Part shown: one piece after another, positions 26,557 through 35,137 of the stretch
Layout: each line of letters opens with the position of its first letter
How positions within the stretch are numbered: the first letter of the stretch is position 1
Source: Rhodococcoides trifolii
GTDB taxonomy: Bacteria; Actinomycetota; Actinomycetes; Mycobacteriales; Mycobacteriaceae
Length of the DNA stretch: 64,000 nt
Direction: 5' to 3'
NCBI RefSeq assembly: GCF_014635345.1
Contig: NZ_BMCU01000001.1
Location: 682,001-746,000, forward strand
Notes under the pieces: generated by a model
Database searches by the model: none
What the model was told of the DNA's origin: nothing
The model's input: the letters and a program-made list of their open reading frames with translations, nothing else
Translations under genes and position numbers: made by a program

Positions 26557-27825
26557 GTGCTGGTGCAGCTCCTCCAAGCGGACGACGACGTCAAACGCCG
26601 TGACCTCCGCAAGATGAAGTCGGTGGCGACCGGATTCCTGATCTTCGCCACGGTCGTGTATTTCTTCTGCCGCTGGCAGGAATCGCAGGGTGCCGGGGCG
26701 TGGGTCGGATACGTCCGCGCCGCATCCGAGGCCGGCATGGTCGGCGCCCTCGCCGACTGGTTCGCGGTCACCGCGCTCTTCCGCCACCCGTTCGGCATTC
26801 CGATTCCCCACACGGCGATCATCAAGAAGAAGAAGGACCAGCTCGGGTCCAGCCTCGGCAGCTTCGTCGGGCAGAACTTCCTCGCCGCCGAGGTCGTCAC
26901 TCAGAAGATCCATTCCGCCCAGGTCCCGCTGCGGCTCGGAACGTGGCTGGCGGACAAGGACCACTCCGATCGCGTCGCGGAGGAGACGTCGACGATCCTG
27001 CGTGGAGTACTCGACCTGCTGGACGACGAGGACATCGCCCAGGTCATCGACAACACCATCGTCAAACGATTGGCCGATCCGCAGTGGGGCCCGCCCATCG
27101 GTCGTGTGCTGACCTCGCTGCTCGAAGACAACCGGCAGAAGCCGCTGATCGATCTGCTCGCGTTGCGCGCTCACGAATGGGCCCAGGGCAGCCTCGAGAC
27201 GATCGACCGGGTGGTCACGCGTGACTCGCCGTCGTGGTCGCCGAAGTTCGTCGACGTGCTGCTCGGCGAGCGCATTCACAAGGAACTGGTCGAGTTCACC
27301 TGGAAGGTCCGCTCGAACCCCGACCACGAACTCCGCGTCGCGGCGAACAAGTTCCTGACCGACTTCGCCCACGATCTGCAGCACGACCCGGACACCATCG
27401 CCAAGGCCGAGAACATCAAGTCCGAACTGATGGGCCGCGACGAGATCACCGGTCTCGCGGCCGCCACCTGGAAGGTGGCCAAGAAGCTCATCGTGGAATC
27501 GGTCGACGATCCGAACAGCACGCTGCGTGCCAAGGTCAGCGAGAACGTGCAGAAGTTCGGCATCCGGTTGCGCGACGACGAAGAACTCCGCACCAAGGTC
27601 GACGGGTGGCTGCTGTCGGGAGTGCGCTACATCGTCGACAACTACACAGACGAGATCACCACCGTCATAACCGACACCGTGGCTCGGTGGGACGCCGACG
27701 AGGCGAGCAAGAAGATCGAACTTCAGGTCGGCCGCGACCTCCAGTTCATTCGTATCAACGGAACGGTGGTCGGTTCGCTGGCCGGTCTCGTGATCTACAC
27801 GGTGTCGCAGCTGTTGTTCGGCTGA
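26557..27825 (+). CDS. DUF445 family membrane protein
   Basis: 422 residues. One membrane helix near the N terminus (about 25-40), conserved EAGMVGALADWFAVTALFRHP at about 57-77, a long cytoplasmic helical region and a C-terminal membrane helix (about 403-420). Matches Rv0473 by position and family (YjiN/YheB type). Function of DUF445 is not established. GTG 26557 chosen; GTG 26563 is possible. Confidence 0.88.
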   Translation: MLVQLLQADDDVKRRDLRKMKSVATGFLIFATVVYFFCRWQESQGAGAWVGYVRAASEAGMVGALADWFAVTALFRHPFGIPIPHTAIIKKKKDQLGSSLGSFVGQNFLAAEVVTQKIHSAQVPLRLGTWLADKDHSDRVAEETSTILRGVLDLLDDEDIAQVIDNTIVKRLADPQWGPPIGRVLTSLLEDNRQKPLIDLLALRAHEWAQGSLETIDRVVTRDSPSWSPKFVDVLLGERIHKELVEFTWKVRSNPDHELRVAANKFLTDFAHDLQHDPDTIAKAENIKSELMGRDEITGLAAATWKVAKKLIVESVDDPNSTLRAKVSENVQKFGIRLRDDEELRTKVDGWLLSGVRYIVDNYTDEITTVITDTVARWDADEASKKIELQVGRDLQFIRINGTVVGSLAGLVIYTVSQLLFG

Positions 27826-27871
27826 CCCTTCGGACCGGGTAGTTGCCGCCTGCGCGTGACTCCCATCACGC

Positions 27872-27901
27872 TGCTAGCAGAGTGCTTGCAATTGCTAGCA
27901 G
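27872..27901. promoter_or_regulatory. Three phased TGCTNGCA palindromes, operator of the XRE-hbhA operon
   Basis: TGCTAGCA at 27872-27879, TGCTTGCA at 27883-27890 and TGCTAGCA at 27893-27900, spaced 11 and 10 bases so that all face the same side of the helix. The third and the TTGCAA (27887-27892, a possible -35, with TAACGT at 27909-27914 as -10, 16-base spacer) overlap. This is the likely binding site of the XRE protein encoded just downstream, acting on its own operon. Confidence 0.6.
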
Positions 27902-27949
27902 TGCTGGTTAACGTGTTTCTCGTAGGCGACGACAGCACGAGGAGTCGAC

Positions 27950-28411
27950 ATGCGGGACGAGAACGAGCAGGACGGTGACGAGGCCACAGTGGTCGGCGCA
28001 GCCGGTGACCTGGCCGCTCGCGTCGTCAACACCGCGACCGCCGACATCGGGGGTTTCATTCGCGCACAACGTGAATCGGCCCAGGTGTCACTTCGACAAC
28101 TCGCTCTGCTCGCCGGTGTCAGCAATCCCTACCTCAGTCAGATCGAGCGTGGGTTGCGCAAGCCGTCGGCGGACGTCCTCGCCCAGATCGCCAAAGGTCT
28201 TCGGGTGTCGTCCGAGGTCCTCTACGTGCAGGCCGGTTTCCTCGAAGAACGGCCACACAGTCCCATCCGGGACGCAGTTCTGTCGGACGTGACCATCACG
28301 GAGCGGCAGAAGCAAGTGCTACTCGAGATCTACGACTCGTTCCGACGCGAGAACGACACCACCGAAGTCGACACCATCGAAGACAAACCCGAAGGAGACA
28401 CCCCCTCATGA
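27950..28411 (+). CDS. XRE-family transcriptional regulator
   Basis: 153 residues with a Cro/C1 helix-turn-helix (VSLRQLALLAGVSNPYLSQI at about 47-66) followed by a helical region. Acidic C-terminal tail. Corresponds by order to M. tuberculosis Rv0474, upstream of hbhA. ATG 27950 follows GAGGAG by 5 bases. The stop overlaps the hbhA start (ATGA), so regulator and adhesin are made together. Three phased palindromes in front of the gene suggest autoregulation. Confidence 0.9.
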   Translation: MRDENEQDGDEATVVGAAGDLAARVVNTATADIGGFIRAQRESAQVSLRQLALLAGVSNPYLSQIERGLRKPSADVLAQIAKGLRVSSEVLYVQAGFLEERPHSPIRDAVLSDVTITERQKQVLLEIYDSFRRENDTTEVDTIEDKPEGDTPS

Positions 28412-29205
28412 CCGAACCCAAGTTCGACACCGTCAAGACCCCGATCTACGCCGCAGTCGGCGCCGGCGATGCCGTCGTCCAGGCCGTGGCCGACGTCGTC
28501 GCCCAGGTGCGTGCCCGCGCCGAGGAGACCACGTCCGACGTCACCGATCGCGTCGACACGGCCCGTGCCCGCGTCGCGGACCTGCAGGAAGATGTCACCG
28601 AGAGCATCGAGACGCTCCGTGGACGCCTGCAGAACCTCCCCTCCGAGCTGCCCGACGACATCGCCGAGCTGCGCGAGCGTTTCACCCCGGAAGAGCTGAA
28701 GAAGGTCGCCGAGGCGTACCTCAAGGTTGCCTCCGACCTGTACACGGCACTCGCCGAGCGCGGTGAAGAAACCGTCGAGCGCATCCTGAAGAACCCGACC
28801 GTCGAGGAAGGCATCGACCGCGCCAACGCTGCGGCCAACGACGCCGTCGACCTCACCGAGGACACCCTCGGCAAGGTTGCTTCGCAGACCCGCGCCGTCG
28901 GCGAACGCGCCGCGAAGCTCGCGGGCCGCGCGTCGGAGAAGGTCCAGGAAGGTGCCGCCGAGCTGACCGAGGAGATCGAGGAGAACGCCGACGAGCTGTC
29001 GAAGAACCTCGACGAGGCCGGCTCCAAGGCCAAGTCGCGCAGCACCGAGGCGTCGGAGAAGGTCGCCGGCGCAGCCGGAACGGTCGAGGCGAAGACCCGC
29101 GGCACCAAGGCGTCGCCCATCAAGCGCGCGCCGGCCGCCAAGGCCACCCCGGCTCCGGCCAAGAAGGCCACCCCGGCCAAGAAGGCTCCGGCCAAGAAGG
29201 CTTGA
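28408..29205 (+). CDS. hbhA: Heparin-binding haemagglutinin-like protein HbhA
   Basis: 265 residues. N-terminal helical, coiled-coil prone region (about 20-220, rich in Ala, Glu, Arg) and a C-terminal Lys/Pro/Ala tail of repeated PAKKA/KKATPA units from about 233, the heparin-binding signature of HbhA. No signal peptide. In mycobacteria HbhA is a surface adhesin and also linked to lipid bodies and division; in an environmental relative the latter is more likely. Second gene of the XRE operon; a strong terminator follows. Confidence 0.92.
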   Translation: MTEPKFDTVKTPIYAAVGAGDAVVQAVADVVAQVRARAEETTSDVTDRVDTARARVADLQEDVTESIETLRGRLQNLPSELPDDIAELRERFTPEELKKVAEAYLKVASDLYTALAERGEETVERILKNPTVEEGIDRANAAANDAVDLTEDTLGKVASQTRAVGERAAKLAGRASEKVQEGAAELTEEIEENADELSKNLDEAGSKAKSRSTEASEKVAGAAGTVEAKTRGTKASPIKRAPAAKATPAPAKKATPAKKAPAKKA

Positions 29206-29226
29206 TTCTTCAGCTGTCCGATTAGT

Positions 29227-29260
29227 CCGGCTCCCACGCTTCGTCAGGTGGGAGCCGGTT
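29227..29260 (+). terminator. Terminator after hbhA
   Basis: Perfect 11-base stem CCGGCTCCCAC (29227-29237) with GTGGGAGCCGG (29248-29258), loop of 10, followed by TTTC. Confidence 0.8.
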
Positions 29261-29263
29261 TCG

Positions 29264-29269
29264 TATAGT
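29264..29269 (+). promoter_or_regulatory. -10 box TATAGT of a probably leaderless DUF2516 transcript
   Basis: TATAGT ends 7 bases before ATG 29277, directly after the hbhA terminator; no ribosome site is seen. Confidence 0.5.
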
Positions 29270-29276
29270 GGTGCAC

Positions 29277-29576
29277 ATGTTTGCTGCGAATACCGCGACC
29301 GGCTACGTCCTCCTCGCACTTCAGCTGGTAGCTATGGCCGGTGCGGTGTTCGCCATCGTGCACGCACTGCGTCAGCGCACGGACGCCTTCCCGGCCGCCG
29401 GCAAGCTGACCAAGCCCATGTGGCTCGGCATTCTCGTCGTCGCGTTGTTGATCCTGTTCGCCTTCGGCTTCAGCGGATTCTTCGGCATCATCGGCGTCGT
29501 CGCGGTGGGCGTCTACCTCGTGGACGTACGGCCGAAGGTCGAAGAAGTGCAGCGCGGAAGCGGCAATCGCTGGTAG
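29277..29576 (+). CDS. DUF2516 family membrane protein
   Basis: 99 residues with hydrophobic segments at about 8-30, 50-66 and 68-83, ending in a polar tail. Position (after hbhA) and length match Rv0476, DUF2516. Function unknown. ATG 29277 is supported by the TATAGT box; a GTG at 29268 would lie inside the promoter. Confidence 0.85.
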   Translation: MFAANTATGYVLLALQLVAMAGAVFAIVHALRQRTDAFPAAGKLTKPMWLGILVVALLILFAFGFSGFFGIIGVVAVGVYLVDVRPKVEEVQRGSGNRW

Positions 29577-29577
29577 G

Positions 29578-30810
29578 TCACTCGCTACCGGCAACCGTCA
29601 GATACAGCAGCGCCACGTTCAGCGCGACGATCAACCCGGTCGCCAGCGTCGCGAGCAGGACAGTCGTGCGTGAGTTGGTCCGTTCACCCATCACGTCCTT
29701 GCTGGACGTGATGCGCACCAGCGGGATCAGCGCGAACGGAATGCACAGGCTCAGCACCACCTGACTCAGGACCAGAGCCAGCGTGGGATCGACGCCGATG
29801 CCGAGGACCACCAGGGCCGGAATCAGGGTGATCACCCGTCGCGCCTGAATCGGGATGCGCTTGCGCAGCAGCCCCTTCATGATCTCGGCGCCCGCCGCGC
29901 ACCCGATCGATGTCGACGCGAGGCCCGACGCGAGCAGTCCCACCGCGAAGATTGCTGCCACGCCGCCGCCGAGGTTGTTCTCGATCGCGGCATGCGCTCC
30001 GTCGATGGTGTCGGTGCCCTCCTCGCCGCGGAACGCGGACGCCGCCAGCAGCAGCATTCCGATGTTCACCGTGCCCGCGATCATGAGAGCGAAGGTGACA
30101 TCCCACTTCGTCGCGCGGAGCAACCGATCCAGCACGCCGGCGTCCTTCTGTACGCCGTGCCGATCCCGCGCCAGAGCCGAGTGCAGGTAGATGGCGTGCG
30201 GCATGACAGTCGCCCCGAGCATGCTCGCCGCGAGCAGAACGGAATCGGCGCCGTCGAATCCCGGTACCAATCCCGCCACCACGCCGGAGCCGGAGACGTC
30301 GGTGAACAGCAATCCCGTCAGGAAGCCGACGGTGATGACGGCGAGCATGGTGATCACGACGAACTCGAACGTCCGTTGGCCCTGCCGGCTCTGAACGCCC
30401 AGCACGATCATCGAGACGACGCCGGTGATGAGTCCGCCGACGAACAACGGCAGCCCGAACAGCAGGTTCAGTGCGATTGCTCCACCGATCACCTCGGCCA
30501 GGTCGGTGGCGATGGCGACCGCTTCGGCCTGAACCCAGAAGAGTCGCCGAGGCCACGTCCGCAGCCGAATGCCGAGCATCTCCGGGAGGGACTTGCCCGA
30601 CACCAGTCCCAACTTCGCGGACAGGTACTGCACCAGCACGGCCATGGCGTTCGCAGCAACCAACACCCACACCAACAGGTAGCCGTAGCGGGCTCCGGCG
30701 GTGAGGTTCGCCGCGACGTTACCCGGGTCGACGTACGCGATCGCGGCCACGAACGCCGGCCCCAACAGGGTCAGTGTCCGCGCGGGGCCGAGGGTGGTGG
30801 TCTCCGACAT
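29578..30810 (-). CDS. mntH: Nramp-type divalent metal transporter MntH
   Basis: 410 residues with about eleven membrane helices. The Nramp metal-site motifs are clear: DPGN in helix 1 (about 28-31) and MPHAIYLHS in helix 6. It imports manganese (also iron) with protons. ATG 30810 chosen over GTG 30816. One base from the convergent DUF2516 stop. No MntR box could be confirmed in the 218-base divergent gap. Confidence 0.93.
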   Translation of the reverse strand: MSETTTLGPARTLTLLGPAFVAAIAYVDPGNVAANLTAGARYGYLLVWVLVAANAMAVLVQYLSAKLGLVSGKSLPEMLGIRLRTWPRRLFWVQAEAVAIATDLAEVIGGAIALNLLFGLPLFVGGLITGVVSMIVLGVQSRQGQRTFEFVVITMLAVITVGFLTGLLFTDVSGSGVVAGLVPGFDGADSVLLAASMLGATVMPHAIYLHSALARDRHGVQKDAGVLDRLLRATKWDVTFALMIAGTVNIGMLLLAASAFRGEEGTDTIDGAHAAIENNLGGGVAAIFAVGLLASGLASTSIGCAAGAEIMKGLLRKRIPIQARRVITLIPALVVLGIGVDPTLALVLSQVVLSLCIPFALIPLVRITSSKDVMGERTNSRTTVLLATLATGLIVALNVALLYLTVAGSE

Positions 30811-31028
30811 GGGCACACTCTATTCGCATAACCGCAATCAAGAGTTAGTCGGGCCGAAATTGGCCTCGTCCGCCGATCTGGCGAGTGAAATACGCAACCG
30901 CTGGAGATATTGCACTCGCGGATGGGTATTCCCCTCGCAGAATCAGGGATCTGGTCAGGCCGAGCATTACCCTGGCCAGGAGCAACGCGTCGGCTCCGGG
31001 GACCGGCGACAACTTTCAGGGGGCACGG

Positions 31029-32027
31029 ATGGTCAGCAGGAACAGGGCGATAGCCATTGGCGCGGTCGTGGCCGGCGCGGTAGGTATCGCGGTGGCTGCG
31101 CGGAGAACGCCCGCAGTCCGCCGACTGCTCGACGGCGAGGACTGGCTGTTGCACGAGCCGACCGTCGACTACCGCATCGTCCCCGTGGTCACCGACGACG
31201 GCGCGCATCTGCACGTCCGCGAGTACGGAGACCCCGACGCCGAGCCCATCGTTCTCAGCCACGGATGGACATGTTCCGCCGACTTCTGGGCTCCGCAGGT
31301 CAACGCCCTCGCCGGCAAGTACCGCGTGATCGCGTACGACCAGCGCGGTCACGGAAGCAGCGATCTCGGCACACGTCACTTCGGACCCGACGTGCTGGGC
31401 GACGACCTCGCCGCGATTCTCGAAGCCACCATCACCAGCGACCAGAAGGCAGTTCTCGCCGGGCACAGCATGGGCGGAATGTCGGTGATGGCGTGGGCCG
31501 GCGACCATGCCAAGCAGGTTCAGCAGTACGTGAAGGCAATCCTGTTGGCGGACACGGCATCCGACTCGCTGATCGCCGAAACGACCGTCGTGCCGCGCTT
31601 CCCGCGAATCCCTGCGCGGGTGGCCACGTCCGTCCTGTCGTCGGGGCTGCCCATTCCCACGACCCCGTTCTCGTCCCGCGCGGTGAAGTACGTGGCGTTG
31701 GGCCGATACGCGACGCCCGCTCAGGTCGCGTTCTGCGAGAAGATCGTTCGGGAATGCGAGCCCAAGACGCGCGGCTTGTGGGGAGCGGCGCTGAGCGCGC
31801 TCGACATCCACGAGGCCCTCGAGAACATCGACGTGCCGACGACGGTCATCGTCGGCACCGCCGACCGACTCACCCCGCCGACCCAGTCGCGCAAGCTGGC
31901 CGCCGCCCTCGAACGGGCAGGGGTGCTGGACCGGCTCGTCGAGGTGCCGGACGCGGGACACATGGTCTCGGTCGAAGCCATCGACGCGTTCAACGCCGAG
32001 TTGGTCAGATTGGCCGAAGAGAACTAG
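31029..32027 (+). CDS. Alpha/beta hydrolase with N-terminal membrane anchor
   Basis: 332 residues. N-terminal helix (about 6-23) then an alpha/beta hydrolase fold: HGWTCSADFW oxyanion loop, nucleophile Ser in GHSMGG (about 150-155), late Asp in GTADRLTPP and His in DAGHMV. Serine esterase or lipase of unknown substrate, probably at the membrane. ATG 31029 follows a G-rich site (CAGGGGG). Confidence 0.85.
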   Translation: MVSRNRAIAIGAVVAGAVGIAVAARRTPAVRRLLDGEDWLLHEPTVDYRIVPVVTDDGAHLHVREYGDPDAEPIVLSHGWTCSADFWAPQVNALAGKYRVIAYDQRGHGSSDLGTRHFGPDVLGDDLAAILEATITSDQKAVLAGHSMGGMSVMAWAGDHAKQVQQYVKAILLADTASDSLIAETTVVPRFPRIPARVATSVLSSGLPIPTTPFSSRAVKYVALGRYATPAQVAFCEKIVRECEPKTRGLWGAALSALDIHEALENIDVPTTVIVGTADRLTPPTQSRKLAAALERAGVLDRLVEVPDAGHMVSVEAIDAFNAELVRLAEEN

Positions 32028-32038
32028 CCGAACACCGG

Positions 32039-32914
32039 TTAGCTGAACACCACGGTCTTACGGCCGTGCACCAGCACCCGGTCCTCGAGATGCCAACGCA
32101 ATCCCCGTGCGAGCACCAGCTTTTCGATGTCTCGGCCCTGGCGGACCATGTCGGCGACGGCATCGGAATGGTCGACGCGGATCACATCCTGCTCGATGAT
32201 CGGACCGGCGTCGAGCTCCGAGGTCACCAGGTGGCACGTCGCACCGATCAACTTCACCCCGCGTGCGAAAGCCTGGTGGTACGGCTTCGCGCCGACGAAC
32301 GACGGCAGGAAGCTGTGGTGGATGTTGATCGCGCGCCCTGCCCAGTGCTCGCACAGCTCCGGCGGGAGCACCTGCATGAACCGCGCGAGCACCACGGCGT
32401 CGGGAGAGTATGAGTCGACCAGCTCCTTCAGCTCGGTGAACGCCGGCCCGCGCTCGGCCGGGTCCTTGGGGAACGGCACGTGGTGAAACCGCACTCCGTG
32501 TGCGGTGGCCGTCGCCTCGAGTTCGGGGTGGTTGCCGATGACGGCACTGATGGTTGCCGGAAGTTCGCCGCCGGCGGCGCGGCCGAGCAGATCGTGCAGG
32601 CAGTGCGCCTCCTTGCTCACCAGCAGTACCACCCGCTTCGGCTCGCCCGAATCATGCAGCGCCCATTCGGTTTCGGGGCCGATCTCACGGGCGACCACCT
32701 CGAAGCGGGACCGTAACTCGTCCGCCGAGACCGACACGGACGACGCGGCCACCGCCTGGCGGGTGAAGAACCAGCCGCTGTCGGCGTCGGCGTGGTACGC
32801 GGCCTCGACGATGGATCCGCCGAGGTCGGCGAGAAACGTCGAGATGCGGGCGACGATGCCGGTGCGGTCGGGGCAGCCGAGGGTCAGGACGAAGCGGCGG
32901 TCGGAGGAACTCAC
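32039..32914 (-). CDS. purU: Formyltetrahydrofolate deformylase PurU
   Basis: 291 residues. N-terminal ACT domain (about 5-90, GCPDRTGIVARISTFL) and a C-terminal formyltransferase-type domain with INIHHSFLPSFVGAKPYHQA and GATCHLVTSELDAGPIIEQD, holding the conserved Asn/His/Asp residues. It hydrolyses 10-formyl-THF to formate and THF, balancing one-carbon pools. GTG start. Convergent with the hydrolase gene. Confidence 0.94.
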   Translation of the reverse strand: MSSSDRRFVLTLGCPDRTGIVARISTFLADLGGSIVEAAYHADADSGWFFTRQAVAASSVSVSADELRSRFEVVAREIGPETEWALHDSGEPKRVVLLVSKEAHCLHDLLGRAAGGELPATISAVIGNHPELEATATAHGVRFHHVPFPKDPAERGPAFTELKELVDSYSPDAVVLARFMQVLPPELCEHWAGRAINIHHSFLPSFVGAKPYHQAFARGVKLIGATCHLVTSELDAGPIIEQDVIRVDHSDAVADMVRQGRDIEKLVLARGLRWHLEDRVLVHGRKTVVFS

Positions 32915-32941
32915 CCGCGAATTCTCTCAGGTGGGTCTCGC

Positions 32942-33034
32942 GGGCAGGCCGGAGGCCGGTCGGGTGGACGGCGGGCAGGCCGGAGGCCGGTCGGGTGGAT
33001 GTCGGGTAGGCCGGAGGCCGGTCGGGTGGGATGG
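32942..33034 (+). repeat. Dispersed GC-rich repeat, three tandem 31-base units
   Basis: Units beginning GGGCAGGCCGGAGGCCGG at 32942 and 32973 and GGGTAGGCCGGAGGCCGG at 33004, period 31. The core GGCCGGAGGCCGGTCGG recurs at 48829-48850 and 57664-57710. It fills the short gap between purU and deoC. No flanking duplications or coding content. Confidence 0.85.
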
Positions 33035-33067
33035 CTGTTCCTGCTGTGAGCATGCCAAGCTGGACCA

Positions 33068-33730
33068 ATGACAGATCTGACCCGTGCCGACGTCGCCCGC
33101 ATGGTCGACCACACCCTGCTCAAGCCCGAGGCGACGCACGCCGACGTAGACGCACTGATCGCCGAGGCAACCGATCTGGGCGTACTCGCGATCTGCGTCT
33201 CGCCGTCGATGCTGCCGGTGCGCGCACCGGACGGCCTGGTGGTCGCCGTCGTCGCGGGTTTCCCGTCGGGCAAGCATCATTCGTTGGTGAAGGGGTCGGA
33301 AGCACGTTTGGCGATCCAGCAGGGTGCGCAGGAGGTCGACATGGTCATCGACGTCGGCGCTGCGATCGAAGGCGACTACAACTCGGTGCTCGCGGACATT
33401 CTGACCGTGCGAGAAGCGGTGGGCGACACGGCAGTTCTCAAGGTCATCATCGAGTCGGCGGCGCTGACCGACGACGCTATCGTCGAGTGCTGCCGCGCAG
33501 CCGAACGGGCCGGCGCCAACTTCGTGAAGACGTCCACCGGTTTCCACCCGTCCGGCGGCGCGAGCGTGGAGGCGGTACGGCTCATGGCGGAGACCGTCGG
33601 CGGTCGGTTGGGTGTGAAGGCCAGCGGCGGGATCCGGACCACCGAGGCCGCGCGCGCCATGATCGAGGCCGGCGCGACGCGGCTCGGGTTGTCCGGTTCG
33701 CGGGCGGTGCTGGAGGGCTTCAGCAGCTGA
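33068..33730 (+). CDS. deoC: Deoxyribose-phosphate aldolase DeoC
   Basis: 220 residues, TIM-barrel class I aldolase. Schiff-base Lys lies in NFVKTSTGF (about 153), and the proton-relay Lys in VLKVIIES and KASGGIRT. It cleaves 2-deoxyribose-5-phosphate to glyceraldehyde-3-phosphate and acetaldehyde. Matches Rv0478 by order. Its end overlaps the convergent DUF2993 gene by 11 bases. Confidence 0.95.
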   Translation: MTDLTRADVARMVDHTLLKPEATHADVDALIAEATDLGVLAICVSPSMLPVRAPDGLVVAVVAGFPSGKHHSLVKGSEARLAIQQGAQEVDMVIDVGAAIEGDYNSVLADILTVREAVGDTAVLKVIIESAALTDDAIVECCRAAERAGANFVKTSTGFHPSGGASVEAVRLMAETVGGRLGVKASGGIRTTEAARAMIEAGATRLGLSGSRAVLEGFSS

Positions 33731-34460
33731 TCTGCTGCTGACCTTCCTGAGCCGCCGGCATCGTGTACTCGCCGCCGGTGAGAGACATCTTCAGGCCGGT
33801 GTCGGTGACCTCGATCGACTGCGGCGTCATGCCCAGCGGGTAGGCCTGCAGGCTGTCGGTGAGCACGGAGACCACGCTGTCGGCCAGGTCGGTCGGGATG
33901 CCGAAGCCGAGGATGTTCGCGTCCACGGTCTGGACCTCGATCTTGTCTCCGGCCACGACGGGCTTGACCGTCAACTGCGCGAGCCCGCCGACGATGGCGA
34001 AGTTCAGTGTTCCCGCGGCTGCGTCACTGGTCACGCCGCTGATCAGCCCGCCGATGCCCTGGGACGCCAGCGTGGCCTGAATGCCGGAGTTGGACCAGTC
34101 GACGTCGGCCGACGAGCTGCCGATCGTGCCCGAGCTGGTGTCGGAGACGTTGTTCAGGTTCACGTCGTCGATCTCGGCACTGACCTTCATGTCCTGCGCG
34201 GGGCCGAACTTCGTGTCGTCGCTGGTGATCTCGACGGACTTGAACTCCTTGGTGGCCAGCTGCACCAGCACCGGGTAGAAGCCCAGTCCCACGTCGATCT
34301 GGGAGCCGAGCTCGGACTCGAACTGGTTCGCCAGGCACGTCTCGACGCGGTTGCGGGCGTAGAACTCGCCGCCGATCAGCGCCGCGAGAAACGCCACGAC
34401 GACGATCAGGGCGATGAGGGGGAGGCGAGACTTCCGCTTCCGAGTATCCGAAGTGGTCAT
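33720..34460 (-). CDS. DUF2993 (LmeA-like) envelope protein
   Basis: 246 residues. One N-terminal membrane helix (about 14-32), then a DUF2993 domain, the tubular lipid-binding fold of LmeA, a periplasmic protein needed for mannan elongation in mycobacteria. A role in lipid or lipoglycan handling in the periplasm is the reasonable expectation, not shown. Convergent with deoC. Confidence 0.82.
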   Translation of the reverse strand: MTTSDTRKRKSRLPLIALIVVVAFLAALIGGEFYARNRVETCLANQFESELGSQIDVGLGFYPVLVQLATKEFKSVEITSDDTKFGPAQDMKVSAEIDDVNLNNVSDTSSGTIGSSSADVDWSNSGIQATLASQGIGGLISGVTSDAAAGTLNFAIVGGLAQLTVKPVVAGDKIEVQTVDANILGFGIPTDLADSVVSVLTDSLQAYPLGMTPQSIEVTDTGLKMSLTGGEYTMPAAQEGQQQISC

Positions 34461-34543
34461 CTTGGAAGTGTGACCGAGTTGTCTGAGCTAATTCTGTGAA
34501 CCGTGAGCCGCCGCAACGTCTGTGACGTGTGACACATCGGGGG

Positions 34544-34549
34544 TAGGCT
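34544..34549 (+). promoter_or_regulatory. -10 box TAGGCT of a leaderless AbiEi-like transcript
   Basis: TAGGCT occupies -12 to -7 relative to the A of ATG 34556, the standard geometry of a leaderless start; no ribosome site is present. Confidence 0.55.
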
Positions 34550-34555
34550 CGGCGC

Positions 34556-35137
34556 ATGATCGGTGACGGCAGGACCGACCAGTTCCAGTGGATGGTGTCG
34601 GAGCAGGACGGCTACTTCACCACGGCCCAGGCCGCGCATTCCGGCTACTCCGCGATGGCCATCGCCACCCGCGTGGACGACGGTGTCTGGGACCGCGTCG
34701 AGTCCGATCTGCTGCGCATCGGCGGGTGGCCCCACAACGAGCTCGAAGAGTATGCGAAGTGGTGTGCCTGGCTGGGAACCGGTGCTGTGATCTCTCACCA
34801 GAGCGCCACCGAGTTGCACTGCCTCGGAAATCTGCACCCTCAGTTCGTCCACGTTCGCGTCAGCGGAACCGCCCGAGCACACGATCGGCGGCTGGCAGTG
34901 CACCGCGGGCGGCTCGACGGCCGTGACATCGAGTACACCGGGTCCTTTCGCATCACCACGCCGATCTGCACCACGCTGGATCTGGCCGCGGGCGGCATCT
35001 CTCAGTTCACCCTCGACGAGGTGGTGGGCGACGGTCTCGTGCTCGGTCGGCTGGACGCGGACGAACTGTTCGCTCGCGCTCTCGAATCCGGTGCGCGGGT
35101 GGCCGAGCGGATCGAGTTGGCGCTGTCATCGAGGTGA
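34556..35137 (+). CDS. AbiEi-like (type IV antitoxin domain) protein, solitary
   Basis: 193 residues. N-terminal winged-helix region GYFTTAQAAHSGYSAMAIATRVDDGVW (about 19-45) and a second part ISHQSATELHCLG...R.TTPICTTLDLA, typical of AbiEi-family antitoxin domain proteins of Actinobacteria. The usual nucleotidyltransferase toxin (AbiEii) is absent from both sides. It may be a stand-alone regulator. The stop overlaps the convergent methyltransferase gene. Confidence 0.75.
   Translation: MIGDGRTDQFQWMVSEQDGYFTTAQAAHSGYSAMAIATRVDDGVWDRVESDLLRIGGWPHNELEEYAKWCAWLGTGAVISHQSATELHCLGNLHPQFVHVRVSGTARAHDRRLAVHRGRLDGRDIEYTGSFRITTPICTTLDLAAGGISQFTLDEVVGDGLVLGRLDADELFARALESGARVAERIELALSSR

Noticed and set aside
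25375..27384. Very long open frame on the minus strand (669 codons)
   Set aside because: It runs antisense through three well-supported genes (PPOX, TetR region and DUF445), has no recognisable domain and reflects GC-rich third positions.
32942..33034. Three evenly spaced repeats could be a CRISPR array
   Set aside because: Units are directly adjacent with no unique spacers and the same core occurs singly elsewhere; no cas genes are present.
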